DNA of 64,000 nucleotides from DDH964 sp963763205 (GCA_963763205.1 CAVXNQ010000013.1:62001-126000), one strand, 5' to 3'. Shown: positions 46,135 through 57,144, numbered from the stretch's first letter. A program made the numbers and translations. Notes: a model not told the origin generated them from the sequence alone.

Positions 46135-46349
46135 ACTTCCGCCCCGGGCGGCGGCTTCGCTGGACGGGAAACCGGTAACCGCTTTTGTGGTCGCCGTTCG
46201 GGTGGGCTTTGGCCGCCCAGCAAACCAAACAAACGGCGCCGGGCTCGATCTGTGCGCCAGCGTCGAGGGCTCCCTGGACCCTACGGCGGAGCACCACCAG
46301 GCTTTGACGGACTTCTTCGCCAAGAAAGACCCCTGACAGGAGATGCGCC

Positions 46350-47519
46350 ATGCCCACCTTCCCCTCCCTCAATTTCGATCTGGGTGACACGGTCGACCTG
46401 CTGCGGCAGACCGTCGGCGATTTTGCCGCCGAGGAAATCGCGCCGCGCGCCGCCGACATCGACCGCGACAATCTCTTTCCCGCCGATCTCTGGCAGAAGA
46501 TGGGTGCTCTTGGCCTGCTCGGCATCACCGTCGCCGAAGAGTACGGCGGCGCCGGCATGGGCTACCTGGAGCATGTCGTGGCGATGGAGGAAATCAGCCG
46601 CGCCTCGGCTTCGGTGGGGCTGAGCTACGCGGCGCACTCCAACCTCTGCGTCAACCAGATCTTCCGCCACGGCAGCGCCGCCCAGAAGGCACGCTACCTG
46701 CCGCAACTGGTGGCCGGCGAACGGGTCGGCGCGCTGGCGATGAGCGAGGTGGGGGCCGGTTCCGACGTGGTCGGGATGCGGCTGCGGGCCGACAGACAAG
46801 GGGATCGCTACCTGCTCAACGGTACCAAGATGTGGATCACCAACGGCCCGGACGCCGATGTCCTGGTGGTCTATGCCAAGACCGATCTCGCGGCGGGGCC
46901 GCATGGGATCACCGCCTTTCTGGTCGAAAAGGGGTTTTCGGGATTTTCCACTGCCCAGAAACTCGATAAGCTGGGCATGCGCGGCTCCAACACCTGCGAG
47001 CTGGTTTTCGAGAACTGTCCGGTCCCGGAAGAGAACATCCTGGGCCAGCTCAACCAAGGGGTGCAGGTCCTGATGAGCGGCCTCGATTACGAGCGCACCA
47101 TTCTCACCGGCGGCCCCGTGGGGATCATGCAGGCGTGCCTGGACGTCGTGCTTCCCTATGTCCACGAGCGCAAGCAGTTCGGACAGGCGATCGGCGAATT
47201 CCAGCTGATGCAGGGGAAGCTTGCCGACATGTATGCTGGCATGAATGCCTGCCGCGCCTACGCCTATGCGGTGGCCAGGGCCTGCGACAAGGGGGGGAAG
47301 GTGCGCAAGGACGCCGCCGCCGCGCTCCTTTTCGTGGCCGAGAAAGCCACCTGGACGGCGTTGCAGGCGATCCAGGCGCTGGGGGGGAACGGCTACATCA
47401 ACGACTATCCGACCGGGCGGCTGCTGCGCGATGCCAAGCTCTACGAGATCGGGGCCGGGACCAGCGAGATCCGGCGCATGCTGATCGGCCGGGAGCTGTT
47501 CGAGGAAACCGCGGCCTGA
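46350..47519 (+). CDS. liuA: Isovaleryl-CoA dehydrogenase
   Basis: A 389-residue FAD acyl-CoA dehydrogenase. Features: GITVAEEYGGAGMGYLEHVVAMEEISRASASVGLSYAAHSNLCVNQI, AMSEVGAGSDVVGMRLRA, NGTKMWITNGPDADVLVVYAKT, and the catalytic Glu in MSGLDYERTIL. That last placement in helix G is diagnostic of isovaleryl-CoA dehydrogenases as opposed to medium-chain enzymes. ATG 46350 follows AGGAG. First gene of an operon in pathway order: dehydrogenase, carboxylase beta, hydratase, carboxylase alpha, HMG-CoA lyase. It converts isovaleryl-CoA to 3-methylcrotonyl-CoA and passes electrons to ETF. Confidence 0.93.
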   Translation: MPTFPSLNFDLGDTVDLLRQTVGDFAAEEIAPRAADIDRDNLFPADLWQKMGALGLLGITVAEEYGGAGMGYLEHVVAMEEISRASASVGLSYAAHSNLCVNQIFRHGSAAQKARYLPQLVAGERVGALAMSEVGAGSDVVGMRLRADRQGDRYLLNGTKMWITNGPDADVLVVYAKTDLAAGPHGITAFLVEKGFSGFSTAQKLDKLGMRGSNTCELVFENCPVPEENILGQLNQGVQVLMSGLDYERTILTGGPVGIMQACLDVVLPYVHERKQFGQAIGEFQLMQGKLADMYAGMNACRAYAYAVARACDKGGKVRKDAAAALLFVAEKATWTALQAIQALGGNGYINDYPTGRLLRDAKLYEIGAGTSEIRRMLIGRELFEETAA

Positions 47520-47557
47520 TGCCGGTTCCGGCCTCCCCACTGCGAAGCGGAGACGAA

Positions 47558-49165
47558 ATGTCCGTCGTGAAGAGCAACCTCAATCGGAATAGCGCCGAGT
47601 TCGCCGCCAATGCCGGGGCGATGACGGCGCTGGTCGACGACCTGCGCCAGAAGGTCGCCCGGATTCGCCTCGGCGGCAGCCAGCAGGCCCGCGACAAGCA
47701 CCAGGCGCGCGGCAAACTCCTCCCCCGCGAGCGCATCCGCCAGCTGCTGGACGTCGGTTCGCCCTTTCTGGAGCTGTCGCAGCTGGCCGCCTTCGGCATG
47801 TACGGCGGCGACGTTCCGGCGGCCGGCATCATCACCGGGATCGGCCGGGTCTCCGGGCGCGAATGCATGATCGTCGCCAACGACGCCACGGTCAAGGGGG
47901 GGACCTACTACCCCATCACCGTCAAGAAGCACCTGCGCGCCCAGGCGATCGCCGAGCAGAACCGCCTCCCCTGCATCTACCTGGTCGATTCCGGCGGCGC
48001 ATTTCTCCCCGAGCAGGATGCCGTCTTCCCCGACCGGGATCACTTCGGGCGGATCTTTTACAACCAGGCCAACCTGTCGGCCCAGGGGATTCCACAGATC
48101 GCCGTGGTCATGGGCTCCTGCACCGCCGGCGGCGCCTACGTGCCGGCGATGGCCGACGAGAGCATCATCGTCCGCGAGCAGGGGACGATCTTCCTCGCCG
48201 GCCCGCCGCTGGTCAAGGCGGCCACCGGCGAGGTGGTGAGCGCCGAGGAGCTGGGCGGCGCCGACGTCCACTGCCGCATCTCCGGGGTGACCGACCATTA
48301 CGCGGCGAGCGACCGGCACGCCCTCGGTCTGACGCGGCGGGTCGTCGCCGGCCTGAATGTCGCCAAGCGCCCGGCCGTGGTGATGCGCCCCCCCGCCGAC
48401 CCGCTGCACGACCCGGCCGAACTCTACGGGATCGTCCCCACCGACACCCGCAAGCCCTTCGAGGTCCGCGAGGTGATCGCCCGGATCGTCGACGGCAGCG
48501 CATTCGACGAGTTCAAAAAACTCTACGGCGAAACCCTGGTCTGCGGCTTCGCCCGCCTCTGCGGCTACCCGGTCGGCATCCTCGCCAACAACGGCATCCT
48601 CTTCTCCGAGTCGGCCCTGAAAGGGGCGCACTTCATCCAGCTCTGCTGCCAGCGCGGCATCCCCCTGGTCTTTCTGCAGAACATCACCGGCTTCATGGTC
48701 GGCAGCAAGTACGAGCGGGGGGGGATCGCCAAGGACGGCGCCAAGCTGGTGACGGCGGTGGCCTGCGCCAAGGTCCCCAAGTTCACCGTGATCATCGGCG
48801 GCAGTTTCGGGGCCGGCAACTACGGCATGTGCGGCCGGGCCTACGACCCGCGCTTTCTGTGGATGTGGCCCAACGCGCGCATCTCGGTGATGGGCGGCGA
48901 ACAGGCCGCCAGTGTTCTCGCACAGGTGAAGCGCGACGGCATGGAGCAAAAGGGGGAAGTCTGGAGTGCCGAAGAGGAGGAGGCCTTCAAGGCCCCGATC
49001 CGCGACCAATACGAAACCCAGGGGCATCCCTACTACGCGAGCGCCCGCTTGTGGGACGACGGCATCATCGATCCCGTCGATACCCGCATGGTCCTGGGCC
49101 TTGGCATCTCCGCGGCGCTCAATGCACCCGTCGAAGCGACCAGTTTCGGCGTCTTCAGGATGTGA
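47558..49165 (+). CDS. liuB: 3-methylcrotonyl-CoA carboxylase, beta (carboxyltransferase) subunit
   Basis: A 535-residue biotin-dependent carboxyltransferase. Characteristic runs: RDKHQARGKLLPRERIRQLLD, PAAGIITGIGRVSGRECMIVANDATVKGGTYYPITVKKHLRAQ, YLVDSGGAFLPEQDAVFPD, GSCTAGGAYVPAMADE, VFLQNITGFMVGSKYERGGI and GASFGAGNYGMCGRAY-like GSFGAGNYGMCGRAYDPRF. The Phe-Leu-Pro-Glu-Gln and NITGFMVG motifs separate it from propionyl-CoA carboxylase. ATG 47558 has GGAG upstream, 38 nt after liuA. It needs the alpha subunit encoded two genes downstream. Confidence 0.95.
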   Translation: MSVVKSNLNRNSAEFAANAGAMTALVDDLRQKVARIRLGGSQQARDKHQARGKLLPRERIRQLLDVGSPFLELSQLAAFGMYGGDVPAAGIITGIGRVSGRECMIVANDATVKGGTYYPITVKKHLRAQAIAEQNRLPCIYLVDSGGAFLPEQDAVFPDRDHFGRIFYNQANLSAQGIPQIAVVMGSCTAGGAYVPAMADESIIVREQGTIFLAGPPLVKAATGEVVSAEELGGADVHCRISGVTDHYAASDRHALGLTRRVVAGLNVAKRPAVVMRPPADPLHDPAELYGIVPTDTRKPFEVREVIARIVDGSAFDEFKKLYGETLVCGFARLCGYPVGILANNGILFSESALKGAHFIQLCCQRGIPLVFLQNITGFMVGSKYERGGIAKDGAKLVTAVACAKVPKFTVIIGGSFGAGNYGMCGRAYDPRFLWMWPNARISVMGGEQAASVLAQVKRDGMEQKGEVWSAEEEEAFKAPIRDQYETQGHPYYASARLWDDGIIDPVDTRMVLGLGISAALNAPVEATSFGVFRM

Positions 49166-49169
49166 CGCG

Positions 49170-49961
49170 ATGAACACGGCGAGTCTGTTGACCGAAATCG
49201 ATGCCCGGGGCGTGGCGACCTTGACCCTGAACCGCCCCGAAATCCACAACGCCTTCGACGATGTCCTGATCGCGGAGCTGACCGGTGCGCTGCAGCGCCT
49301 GGCTGCGGACCCCCAGGTCCGGGTCGTCGTCCTGACCGCGGCCGGCCGCAGCTTTTCGGCCGGGGCCGACCTCAACTGGATGCGGCGGCTGGCCGACTAT
49401 TCCAGCGACGAGAACCTCGCGGACGCCCGCCGCCTGGCCGAGCTGATGCGGACCCTCGACACCCTCTCCAAGCCGACCATCGCCCTGGTGCAGGGGCCGG
49501 TCTACGGCGGCGGCGTCGGCCTGGTCGCCTGCTGCGACATCGCGATCGGGGCGACGCGGGCGAAATTCTGCCTCTCCGAGGTGAAGCTCGGCCTGATCCC
49601 GGCGGTGATCTCCCCCTACGTGGTGGCCGCCCTCGGCAGCCGTGCCGCGCGGCGCTATTTTTTGACGGCGGAGATCTTCGATGCCGCCGAGGCGCTGCGC
49701 ATGGGGCTGCTCCACGAGGTCGTCGCGGAGACCGAGCTGGCGCCGCACGGCGCGGCGCTGTGCGAGCTGCTGCTGGGCAACGGACCGCAGGCGCTGGGCG
49801 CCGCCAAGGAACTGGTGGCCGCCGTGGCCAGGAGACCGATCAACGCCGCCATGATCGACGACACCGCCGGGCGCATCGCCCGGATTCGCGCCGGGGCGGA
49901 AGGGAAAGAGGGACTCACCGCCTTCCTGGAGAAGCGCCAGCCCGCCTGGCGGAAAGGATAG
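49170..49961 (+). CDS. liuC: Methylglutaconyl-CoA hydratase (enoyl-CoA hydratase family)
   Basis: A 263-residue crotonase. Oxyanion-hole segments SFSAGADLNWMRRLADYS and VQGPVYGGGVGLVACCDIAI, and FCLSEVKLGLIPAVISPYVV, match the methylglutaconyl-CoA hydratase branch; the W-M-R motif after the first loop is typical of LiuC/AUH. The C-terminal KEGLTAFLEKRQPAW is standard. ATG 49170 starts 4 nt after the liuB stop. It hydrates 3-methylglutaconyl-CoA to HMG-CoA. Confidence 0.93.
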   Translation: MNTASLLTEIDARGVATLTLNRPEIHNAFDDVLIAELTGALQRLAADPQVRVVVLTAAGRSFSAGADLNWMRRLADYSSDENLADARRLAELMRTLDTLSKPTIALVQGPVYGGGVGLVACCDIAIGATRAKFCLSEVKLGLIPAVISPYVVAALGSRAARRYFLTAEIFDAAEALRMGLLHEVVAETELAPHGAALCELLLGNGPQALGAAKELVAAVARRPINAAMIDDTAGRIARIRAGAEGKEGLTAFLEKRQPAWRKG

Positions 49962-49967
49962 CCGCGC

Positions 49968-51981
49968 ATGTTCGACAAGATCCTGATTGCCAACCGCGGC
50001 GAGATCGCCTGCCGCGTCATCAAAACCGCCGCGCGCCTGGGCATCCGCACCGTCGCGGTTTACTCGGCCGCCGACGCCGGCGCGCTGCATGTCGCCCGCG
50101 CCGACGAGGCCTACCCGATCGGACCGGCACCGGCCAAAGAGAGCTACCTGCGCGGCGACCTGATCCTGGACGTCGCCCGCCAAAGCGGCGCCCAGGCCAT
50201 CCATCCCGGCTACGGGTTTCTGGCCGAGAATGCCGCCTTCGCCGCCGCCTGCGCCGAGGCGGGGCTCGCCTTCATCGGCCCGCCGGCCGCGGCGATCCGC
50301 GCCATGGGCTCCAAAAGCGAGGCGAAACGGATCATGGGCGCAGCCGGCGTCCCGCTGATTCCCGGCTACCACGGCGAGGACCAGGGCGCGGAGCGGCTGC
50401 AGGCCGAGGCGGAGAGGGTCGGCTATCCGCAGTTGATCAAGGCCTGCGCCGGCGGCGGCGGCAAGGGGATGCGCCTGATCAGGGGGGCGGGGGAGTTTGC
50501 CGCTGCCCTGGAGGCCGTGCGACGGGAGGCCAGCGCGGCCTTCGGCGACGACAAGGTCCTGATCGAGCGCTACCTGAGCCGGCCGCGGCACGTCGAAATC
50601 CAGGTTTTCGCCGACAGCCGGGGAGCGGTGCTGCACCTCTTCGAACGGGACTGCTCCATCCAGCGCCGGCACCAGAAGGTGCTCGAAGAAGCCCCGGCGC
50701 CGGGGATGAGCGACGCGCTGCGCAGCCGGATGGGGGAGGCCGCGGTCGCCGCGGCGCGGGCCATCGGCTACGTCGGGGCCGGCACGGTCGAATTCCTCCT
50801 CGACACAGGACGGCTCCTTCTACTTCATGGAGATGAACACCCGCCTCCAGGTCGAGCACCCGGTCACCGAGCTGATCACCGGCCAGGACCTGGTCGAGTG
50901 GCAGCTGCGGGTTGCCGCCGGCCAGCCGCTTCCCTGCCGCCAGGAGCAGCTCGCCATCAACGGGCATGCCATCGAGGCGCGCCTCTACGCCGAGGATCCG
51001 GAGCGGGATTTCCTCCCCTCCAGCGGCCGCCTGCTTCACCTGCGCACCCCCGCCGAGACCCCGCACGTCCGCATCGACACCGGGGTCCGCGAGGGGGACG
51101 AGGTGAGCAGGTACTACGACCCGATGCTCGCCAAGCTGATCGTCTGGGATCACGACCGGGCCGGGGCCTTGCGGCGCCTGCGTGCGGCCCTGGACGCCTT
51201 CCAAGTCGTCGGGGTGACCACCAATATCGACTTTCTGGCGGCGGTTGCCGCCCACCCGGCCTTTGCCGCCGCGCAGCTCGATACCGGCTTCATCGACCAG
51301 CACGGCGGCGAACTGTTGCCGGGGCGGACCCCCGCGACCGACCGGGTGCTGGCGCTGGCCTGCCTCGACACCCTGCTGCGCCGGGCCGAGGAGGCAGGGC
51401 GCGACGCCGCGGCTTCCCACGATCCCTATTCGCCCTGGCACCTGACCAGCGGCTGGCGACTCAACAGCGACAACTTCCACGCCATCACCTTGGTCGACGG
51501 CGAGCGGGAGGTGACCGTCGCGGCCCATTACCGCCCCGACGGCTTCCTCCTCGACCTGCCGGGGGGCTCGCAGCGGGTGCGCGGCGAGCGGGATGCCAAC
51601 GGCCGGCTGTGCGCCAACCTCGACGGGGTGCGCCTCCAGGCGCAGGTCGTCCGCCACGGGGCGGAGCTCACCGTCCTCGGCCACGGCCTCCGCCAGCGGC
51701 TGACCCTGCACGATCCCTACGCGCTTGGCGGCGAGCAGGACGAGGGGGGCGGCAAACTCACCGCGCCGATGCCCGGCAAGGTGATCGCCGTGCTGGTGGC
51801 GGCCGGGGCCGCGGTGAAGAAGGGGACCCCCCTGATGATCCTCGAGGCGATGAAGATGGAACACACCATCCACGCTCCGCAGAACGGCGTGGTCACCGAG
51901 ATCCATTTCCCGGTCGGCGAGCAGGTCGAAGACGGCGCGGTCCTGTTCGGCTTCGAACCGGCCGGGGAGGAGGGCGCATGA
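49968..51981 (+). pseudogene. liuD: 3-methylcrotonyl-CoA carboxylase alpha subunit (biotin carboxylase + BCCP) with one frameshift
   Basis: From ATG 49968 the biotin carboxylase domain reads normally (ILIANRGEIACRVIKTAARLGIRTVAVYS, ATP-grasp GGGGKGM, HLFERDCSIQRRHQKVLEEAPAP, GYVGAGTVEFLLDT). At about 50805 the frame breaks and the continuation (GSFYFMEMNTRLQVEHPVTE ...) resumes in the +1 frame to 51981, ending with the biotin site ILEAMKMEHTIHAP. Dropping the A at 50807 gives GAC-ACG-GAC-GGC (DTDGSF) and restores a roughly 670-residue protein. Either a sequencing error or a fresh mutation that would block leucine breakdown. The stop overlaps the next start (ATGA). Confidence 0.9.
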
Positions 51982-52892
51982 ACCTGCCGGCCAAGGTCCG
52001 GATCGTCGAGGTAGGCCCGCGCGACGGCCTGCAGAACGAAGCGCAGCTGGTGCCGACCGAGGTCAAAATCGCCCTCATCGAGCGTCTGGTCGACGCCGGC
52101 CTGCGGACGGTGGAGGCGACCAGCTTCGTCTCACCCACATGGGTGCCGCAGCTGGCCGACGGCGCCCGGGTCCTGGCCGGGCTGCGCCGCCGCGAGGGGG
52201 TCCGCTACCCGGTGCTGACCCCCAACCTCCAGGGGCTGGAGGCGGCCATCGCCGCCGGCGCCCGAGAGGTCGCGGTGTTCGCCGCCGCCTCGGAGACCTT
52301 TTCGCGCAAGAACCTCAACTGCTCCGTAGCCGAGAGCCTGGAACGGTTCGCCGCCGTGATCGACGCGGCCGGCAAGGCCGGGCTCAAGGTGCGCGGCTAC
52401 GTCTCCTGCGTCCTCGGCTGCCCCTACGAGGGCACGGTCCCTGCCGCGGCGGTCGCCCGGGTGGCGCGCTGGCTCTTCACTCACGGCTGCTACGAAATTT
52501 CCCTGGGCGACACCATCGGCGTCGGCACCCCCGTCAGGACTGGGGAGATGCTCGCGGCGGTGACCGCTGAGATCCCCGTCTCCCACCTCGCCGTCCATTT
52601 CCACGACACCTACGGCCAGGCCCTGGCCAACATCCTGACCGCCCTGCAGACCGGGATCGCCGTGGTCGACAGTTCCGTCGCCGGACTCGGCGGCTGCCCC
52701 TACGCCCCGGGCGCAGCCGGGAACGTGGCGACCGAAGACCTGCTCTACATGCTGAACGGCATGGCGATCGAAACCGGCGTCGACCTGGATAAAGTGGTCG
52801 CGGCCGGACGCTTCATCTGCTCCCGGCTCGGCCGGCAGCCGGCGTCCAGGGTCGCCCTGGCATGGCCGCACCAGGAAGGAGCCGCTTCATGA
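51978..52892 (+). CDS. liuE: Hydroxymethylglutaryl-CoA lyase
   Basis: A 304-residue TIM-barrel lyase splitting HMG-CoA into acetyl-CoA and acetoacetate. It opens KVRIVEVGPRDGLQNE (catalytic Arg/Asp pair), has SFVSPTWVPQLADG, FSRKNLNCS, the metal motif HFHDTYGQALAN, and the signature GLGGCPYAPGAAGNVATEDLLYML with catalytic Cys. ATG 51978 overlaps the liuD stop by 4 nt. Last intact gene of the leucine operon; its acetoacetate can go to the CoA-transferases and thiolase encoded at 30-38 kb. Confidence 0.95.
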   Translation: MNLPAKVRIVEVGPRDGLQNEAQLVPTEVKIALIERLVDAGLRTVEATSFVSPTWVPQLADGARVLAGLRRREGVRYPVLTPNLQGLEAAIAAGAREVAVFAAASETFSRKNLNCSVAESLERFAAVIDAAGKAGLKVRGYVSCVLGCPYEGTVPAAAVARVARWLFTHGCYEISLGDTIGVGTPVRTGEMLAAVTAEIPVSHLAVHFHDTYGQALANILTALQTGIAVVDSSVAGLGGCPYAPGAAGNVATEDLLYMLNGMAIETGVDLDKVVAAGRFICSRLGRQPASRVALAWPHQEGAAS

Positions 52893-53068
52893 ATGCCGAA
52901 ACGGCCGACCGTTCCCCGCTGGCCGCCCTCTTGCCGGGCGTGTCCAAACAACCTGAACCGACGTGGCCGTTTATACGCCAACAGGCGGGGAAGGAAAGGG
53001 ATCGTCTCTGGCCTTTGAGGTGGTTGCCGATGCCAGATGGGCATCGGCGGAACGCTATTTTTTGTTAA
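52889..53068 (+). pseudogene. Truncated 5' end of an operon gene
   Basis: A 59-codon frame (MNAETADRSPLAALLPGVSKQPEP...) starts 4 nt before the liuE stop, as a genuine operon gene would, with GGAG upstream. After about 35 codons it becomes basic and uninformative and runs into a terminator hairpin. In relatives the next liu gene is often a CoA ligase; this looks like the stump of such a gene. Identity uncertain. Confidence 0.4.
53025..53065 (+). terminator. Rho-independent terminator after the liu operon
   Basis: CCGATGCC (53027-53034)-AGAT loop-GGCATCGG (53040-53047), followed by CTATTTTTTGTT. Confidence 0.8.
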
Positions 53069-53494
53069 CCAGTACGCTTATGGCTGGTTTATTTCTCTAA
53101 AGGGCAGCGCCGCCGGGAGGATGTTGCGCATCAATCAGTTGCACCGGAATGCGTTCGACCGTCGTCGGAGATAATGGGTTTTCTTCTCCGACGTGGGCCA
53201 AGAGCTTTTCCGGATTTCCGGACTCCTATGTACGCTGATCGCCAAAATTTCTGTGCCCAAAGCCCACCTTCGCTCCTGGATGAATGAAACGAACGGCGGG
53301 ATCTCCAGTAATTCTGATGAAGTAAAGCCGCCGGCAGGTAGCCGAAAAACCTGCTTGACATCCAGCCCCCTAAATTGTATAAATCCTCCTCGTCTCTGAA
53401 TACAACGGTTTTCAAGGGAAAAAACCCCCTGGTTTTGTAGCCGATTACAAGGCTTAAGACTTAAGAAATCAATGTGTTAGAGACGAAATTCCAT
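53069..53494 (+). promoter_or_regulatory. Intergenic region with tRNA-Asn promoter (53355-53383)
   Basis: No coding gene seen. TTGACA (53355-53360), a 17-nt spacer and TATAAA (53378-53383) form a near-consensus promoter about 105 nt before the tRNA. Confidence 0.7.
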
Positions 53495-55142
<1,648 letters not shown>

Positions 55143-55145
55143 GGC

Positions 55146-55292
55146 TTACTCCTCGTTGTGGTTCTGGCGCAATACTTCGCCGATCAAGTCGGGCAGGAAA
55201 TTCTGCAGGAGCTGGATCTCCTCAGAAAAGAGTACATCCCCGGGCAGATCGAAATCGACCATAGCGACCATTTGCTTATCCGCATCGTTCAA
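55146..55292 (-). CDS. Small hypothetical protein (48 residues) upstream of the recombinase
   Basis: A TTG-initiated frame (NDADKQMVAMVDFDLPGDVLFSEEIQLLQNFLPDLIGEVLR...) ending three nt before the recombinase start, with AAGGGG ahead of it. The sequence is acidic and amphipathic, and its tail contains the recombinase ribosome site, as a translationally coupled gene would. No family recognised; excision or recombinase control is possible. Confidence 0.4.
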   Translation of the reverse strand: MNDADKQMVAMVDFDLPGDVLFSEEIQLLQNFLPDLIGEVLRQNHNEE

Positions 55293-55319
55293 ACATGATG
55301 CACCCCTTCTTTGCCTAGT

Positions 55320-55523
55320 CTATTCCTGCCCGTGCCGTGCCGATCCAAAGTGCTGGCGAAAAAACCTGTCCAAGTCCTTGCCGAAGCCATTTTTCCCGAA
55401 CTCATCAAGCGCGACCTTCCGAAACGCCTGAAACTGGCTGGGAGGCAAAGCCGTCTCCGCGACCAGCAGCAGCCGGTTCAAGTGAGGGTTGAGCAATTGC
55501 TCGATGTCTTCTTTCCTCACCAT
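55320..55523 (-). CDS. Small hypothetical protein between rep and the recombinase
   Basis: A 67-residue protein (MVRKEDIEQLLNPHLNRLLLVAETALPPSQFQAFRKVALDEFGKNGFGKDLDRFFRQHFGSARHGQE), amphipathic and helical. Its start overlaps the end of the rep-like gene by 7 nt, supporting a shared transcript. No known family seen. Confidence 0.5.
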   Translation of the reverse strand: MVRKEDIEQLLNPHLNRLLLVAETALPPSQFQAFRKVALDEFGKNGFGKDLDRFFRQHFGSARHGQE

Positions 55524-56548
55524 TGGCCGAGTTCGATTTCCTTCATGCGGCGTTCCACATCAGAGCGCCACGCCAGAGGGTCATGCAACTGGGTAATCAT
55601 CGGGGCCAGAAAGTCCAAGGCTTCGTGGGGTTCGAGAACGTCCCGCCCCTGTTGAATGGCCCGAATTGCTGAAACCCGCTTCATGTAGCCGTACAGGGAT
55701 ATGGCGATCCGCTGCAACCGTTCTTCAAGAACGGCAGGAAGGCCAACGACACGTTGCACGGACTGGCTGTGAAGTTGGGCGATCTGATATTGCAAGTCTT
55801 GCCAGAGGGGATGCAGGGGCCAGCGGGAGGCGTTGCTGTCGGAAGTCGACACCCGCAAGGTGTCGTGTTCCTCGGCGAGATATTGCAGCAGCCCGCCCTG
55901 TTTCTCGGCCAAGTCGGCGAAGGTGGCGATCCCGAACTTTTTCAGGACCGGCTTTCTGATCTGCCATTCAATTCGCCATACGCCCTTGTCCCTTCCCCAG
56001 AGGAGGAAAAACCAGACTTTGCTGCTTTGCTGCTCGATCTCGGCTACTTTGTCGTAAACCCGAAGGACGATATCTCCCTTGCCGAAGGTGAAGGTTTGGA
56101 CTTTACCCTGATCCCGGTGCTTGCTGTCCTTGGTGGAGCGGCTTTTGAAGTTGTCTTCGCAGAAATCAACCGTTGGCAGATGGTAGTCGAAGGAGAAATC
56201 GACCCGAGAGAGGGATTCCTCTCCACAGGATTTTAGGCCCGCAGCCCGCGCCCACTCCAAGAACTCTTCATGCAGCAGCCATGCAGATTTATTCCAGAGG
56301 CCTTGCGAGCGGAAGGTTACAAAGAAAGCAGGGTGATTGAACTCCCCGCACTCGATCTTAAAATTCTCGTTTTCCAGAACGAAAGGATAGCCTGATCCGG
56401 TTCCGTAGGGCTGGAGCAAGAAGCCCCGGCCGGCCACCTCAAGTGCCGCCGGTCTTTTGCTTTTGCTGTGCCGAATTTTTTCTTTCTCTTCTTCAAGACG
56501 CTCGAATTCAATAGCGCAGTTGCGCCCCGGGAAAAAGGTAATATGCAC
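55517..56548 (-). CDS. Rep_trans-like replication initiation factor
   Basis: A 343-residue protein with the layout of plasmid/phage replication initiation factors: LSRVDFSFDYHLP (N-terminal catalytic-like strand), IVLRVYDKVAEIEQQ (the YDK-E motif) and VWRIEWQIRKPVLKKFGI (R-x-E-x-x motif). Such proteins nick a double-strand origin for rolling-circle replication. An origin-like inverted repeat lies 490 nt upstream at 57038-57115. ATG at 56548; an RHH-like gene precedes it by 57 nt. Assignment rests on motifs only, so a relaxase-like or other role is possible. Confidence 0.6.
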   Translation of the reverse strand: MHITFFPGRNCAIEFERLEEEKEKIRHSKSKRPAALEVAGRGFLLQPYGTGSGYPFVLENENFKIECGEFNHPAFFVTFRSQGLWNKSAWLLHEEFLEWARAAGLKSCGEESLSRVDFSFDYHLPTVDFCEDNFKSRSTKDSKHRDQGKVQTFTFGKGDIVLRVYDKVAEIEQQSSKVWFFLLWGRDKGVWRIEWQIRKPVLKKFGIATFADLAEKQGGLLQYLAEEHDTLRVSTSDSNASRWPLHPLWQDLQYQIAQLHSQSVQRVVGLPAVLEERLQRIAISLYGYMKRVSAIRAIQQGRDVLEPHEALDFLAPMITQLHDPLAWRSDVERRMKEIELGQW

Positions 56549-56605
56549 ACTGTAAAGTGTCGATCCCGTGAAGAAGAAAATGGCAGTCCAGAGAGTTCAT
56601 TTTGA

Positions 56606-56950
56606 TCAATCTTTTCCCTTAGAGGCCAATTCTTCCTCTAACTCTTTTAAATATTTCTGGGTCACCCGATAAAATCGACCTCTCGGGCCGACATCTTCAT
56701 GAATTTCTTCTCCATCCTCATCCGTGCATATAAAGCGACCATCAATTGACTCAAGCCCGCTTTCAAACTGGTCGAGGGCTGTCGCGAGAAGATCGCCAAT
56801 TATTTCTGTTTTTGTCTTACGGGGGTACATGTCACACAAAGCAGAAATTCTGGCAGCTACTTGGATAGGCAAACGCAGGGAAATTTGCTTAGGGGTCAGT
56901 TTCGAGTGGTCGGGAGCGGCCCAGACTTTTACAAGATCTTTCGGTTCCAT
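56606..56950 (-). CDS. Ribbon-helix-helix-like small regulator
   Basis: A 114-residue protein. KQISLRLPIQVAARISALCDMYPRKTKTEIIGDLLATALDQFE (residues 22-64) has the beta strand plus two-helix pattern of an RHH DNA-binding domain; the rest is an acidic region and a helical tail. ATG 56950 follows GGAGG. Located directly upstream of rep, it is a likely copy-control or rep-operon repressor. Confidence 0.6.
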   Translation of the reverse strand: MEPKDLVKVWAAPDHSKLTPKQISLRLPIQVAARISALCDMYPRKTKTEIIGDLLATALDQFESGLESIDGRFICTDEDGEEIHEDVGPRGRFYRVTQKYLKELEEELASKGKD

Positions 56951-57037
56951 ATTGCCTCCAAAGTTCGCGGAATGTTATTTCGACATTTAGCGTATTTCCA
57001 GAAAAGTCGCTTGTCAATAGAAAAGTTTGAGATCTCC

Positions 57038-57115
57038 GTCAACAGGGAAACGGGGGAGCCGAGCGCTCCAGTCTGGCGCGCTCCCCCTACTCGCTACGCT
57101 CGTTTCCCTGTGGAC
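57038..57115. repeat. Origin-like nested inverted repeat
   Basis: Outer arms GTCAACAGGGAAAC (57038-57051) and GTTTCCCTGTGGAC (57102-57115); inner arms GGGGGAGC (57052-57059) and GCTCCCCC (57080-57087). It lies in the 400-bp gap upstream of the rep operon and the cargo genes. The structure suits a double-strand replication origin or transfer origin. The remaining gap sequence 56951-57368 shows no gene. Confidence 0.6.
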
Positions 57116-57144
57116 GGCAACAACCTGTAATTGATGGAAAATGT

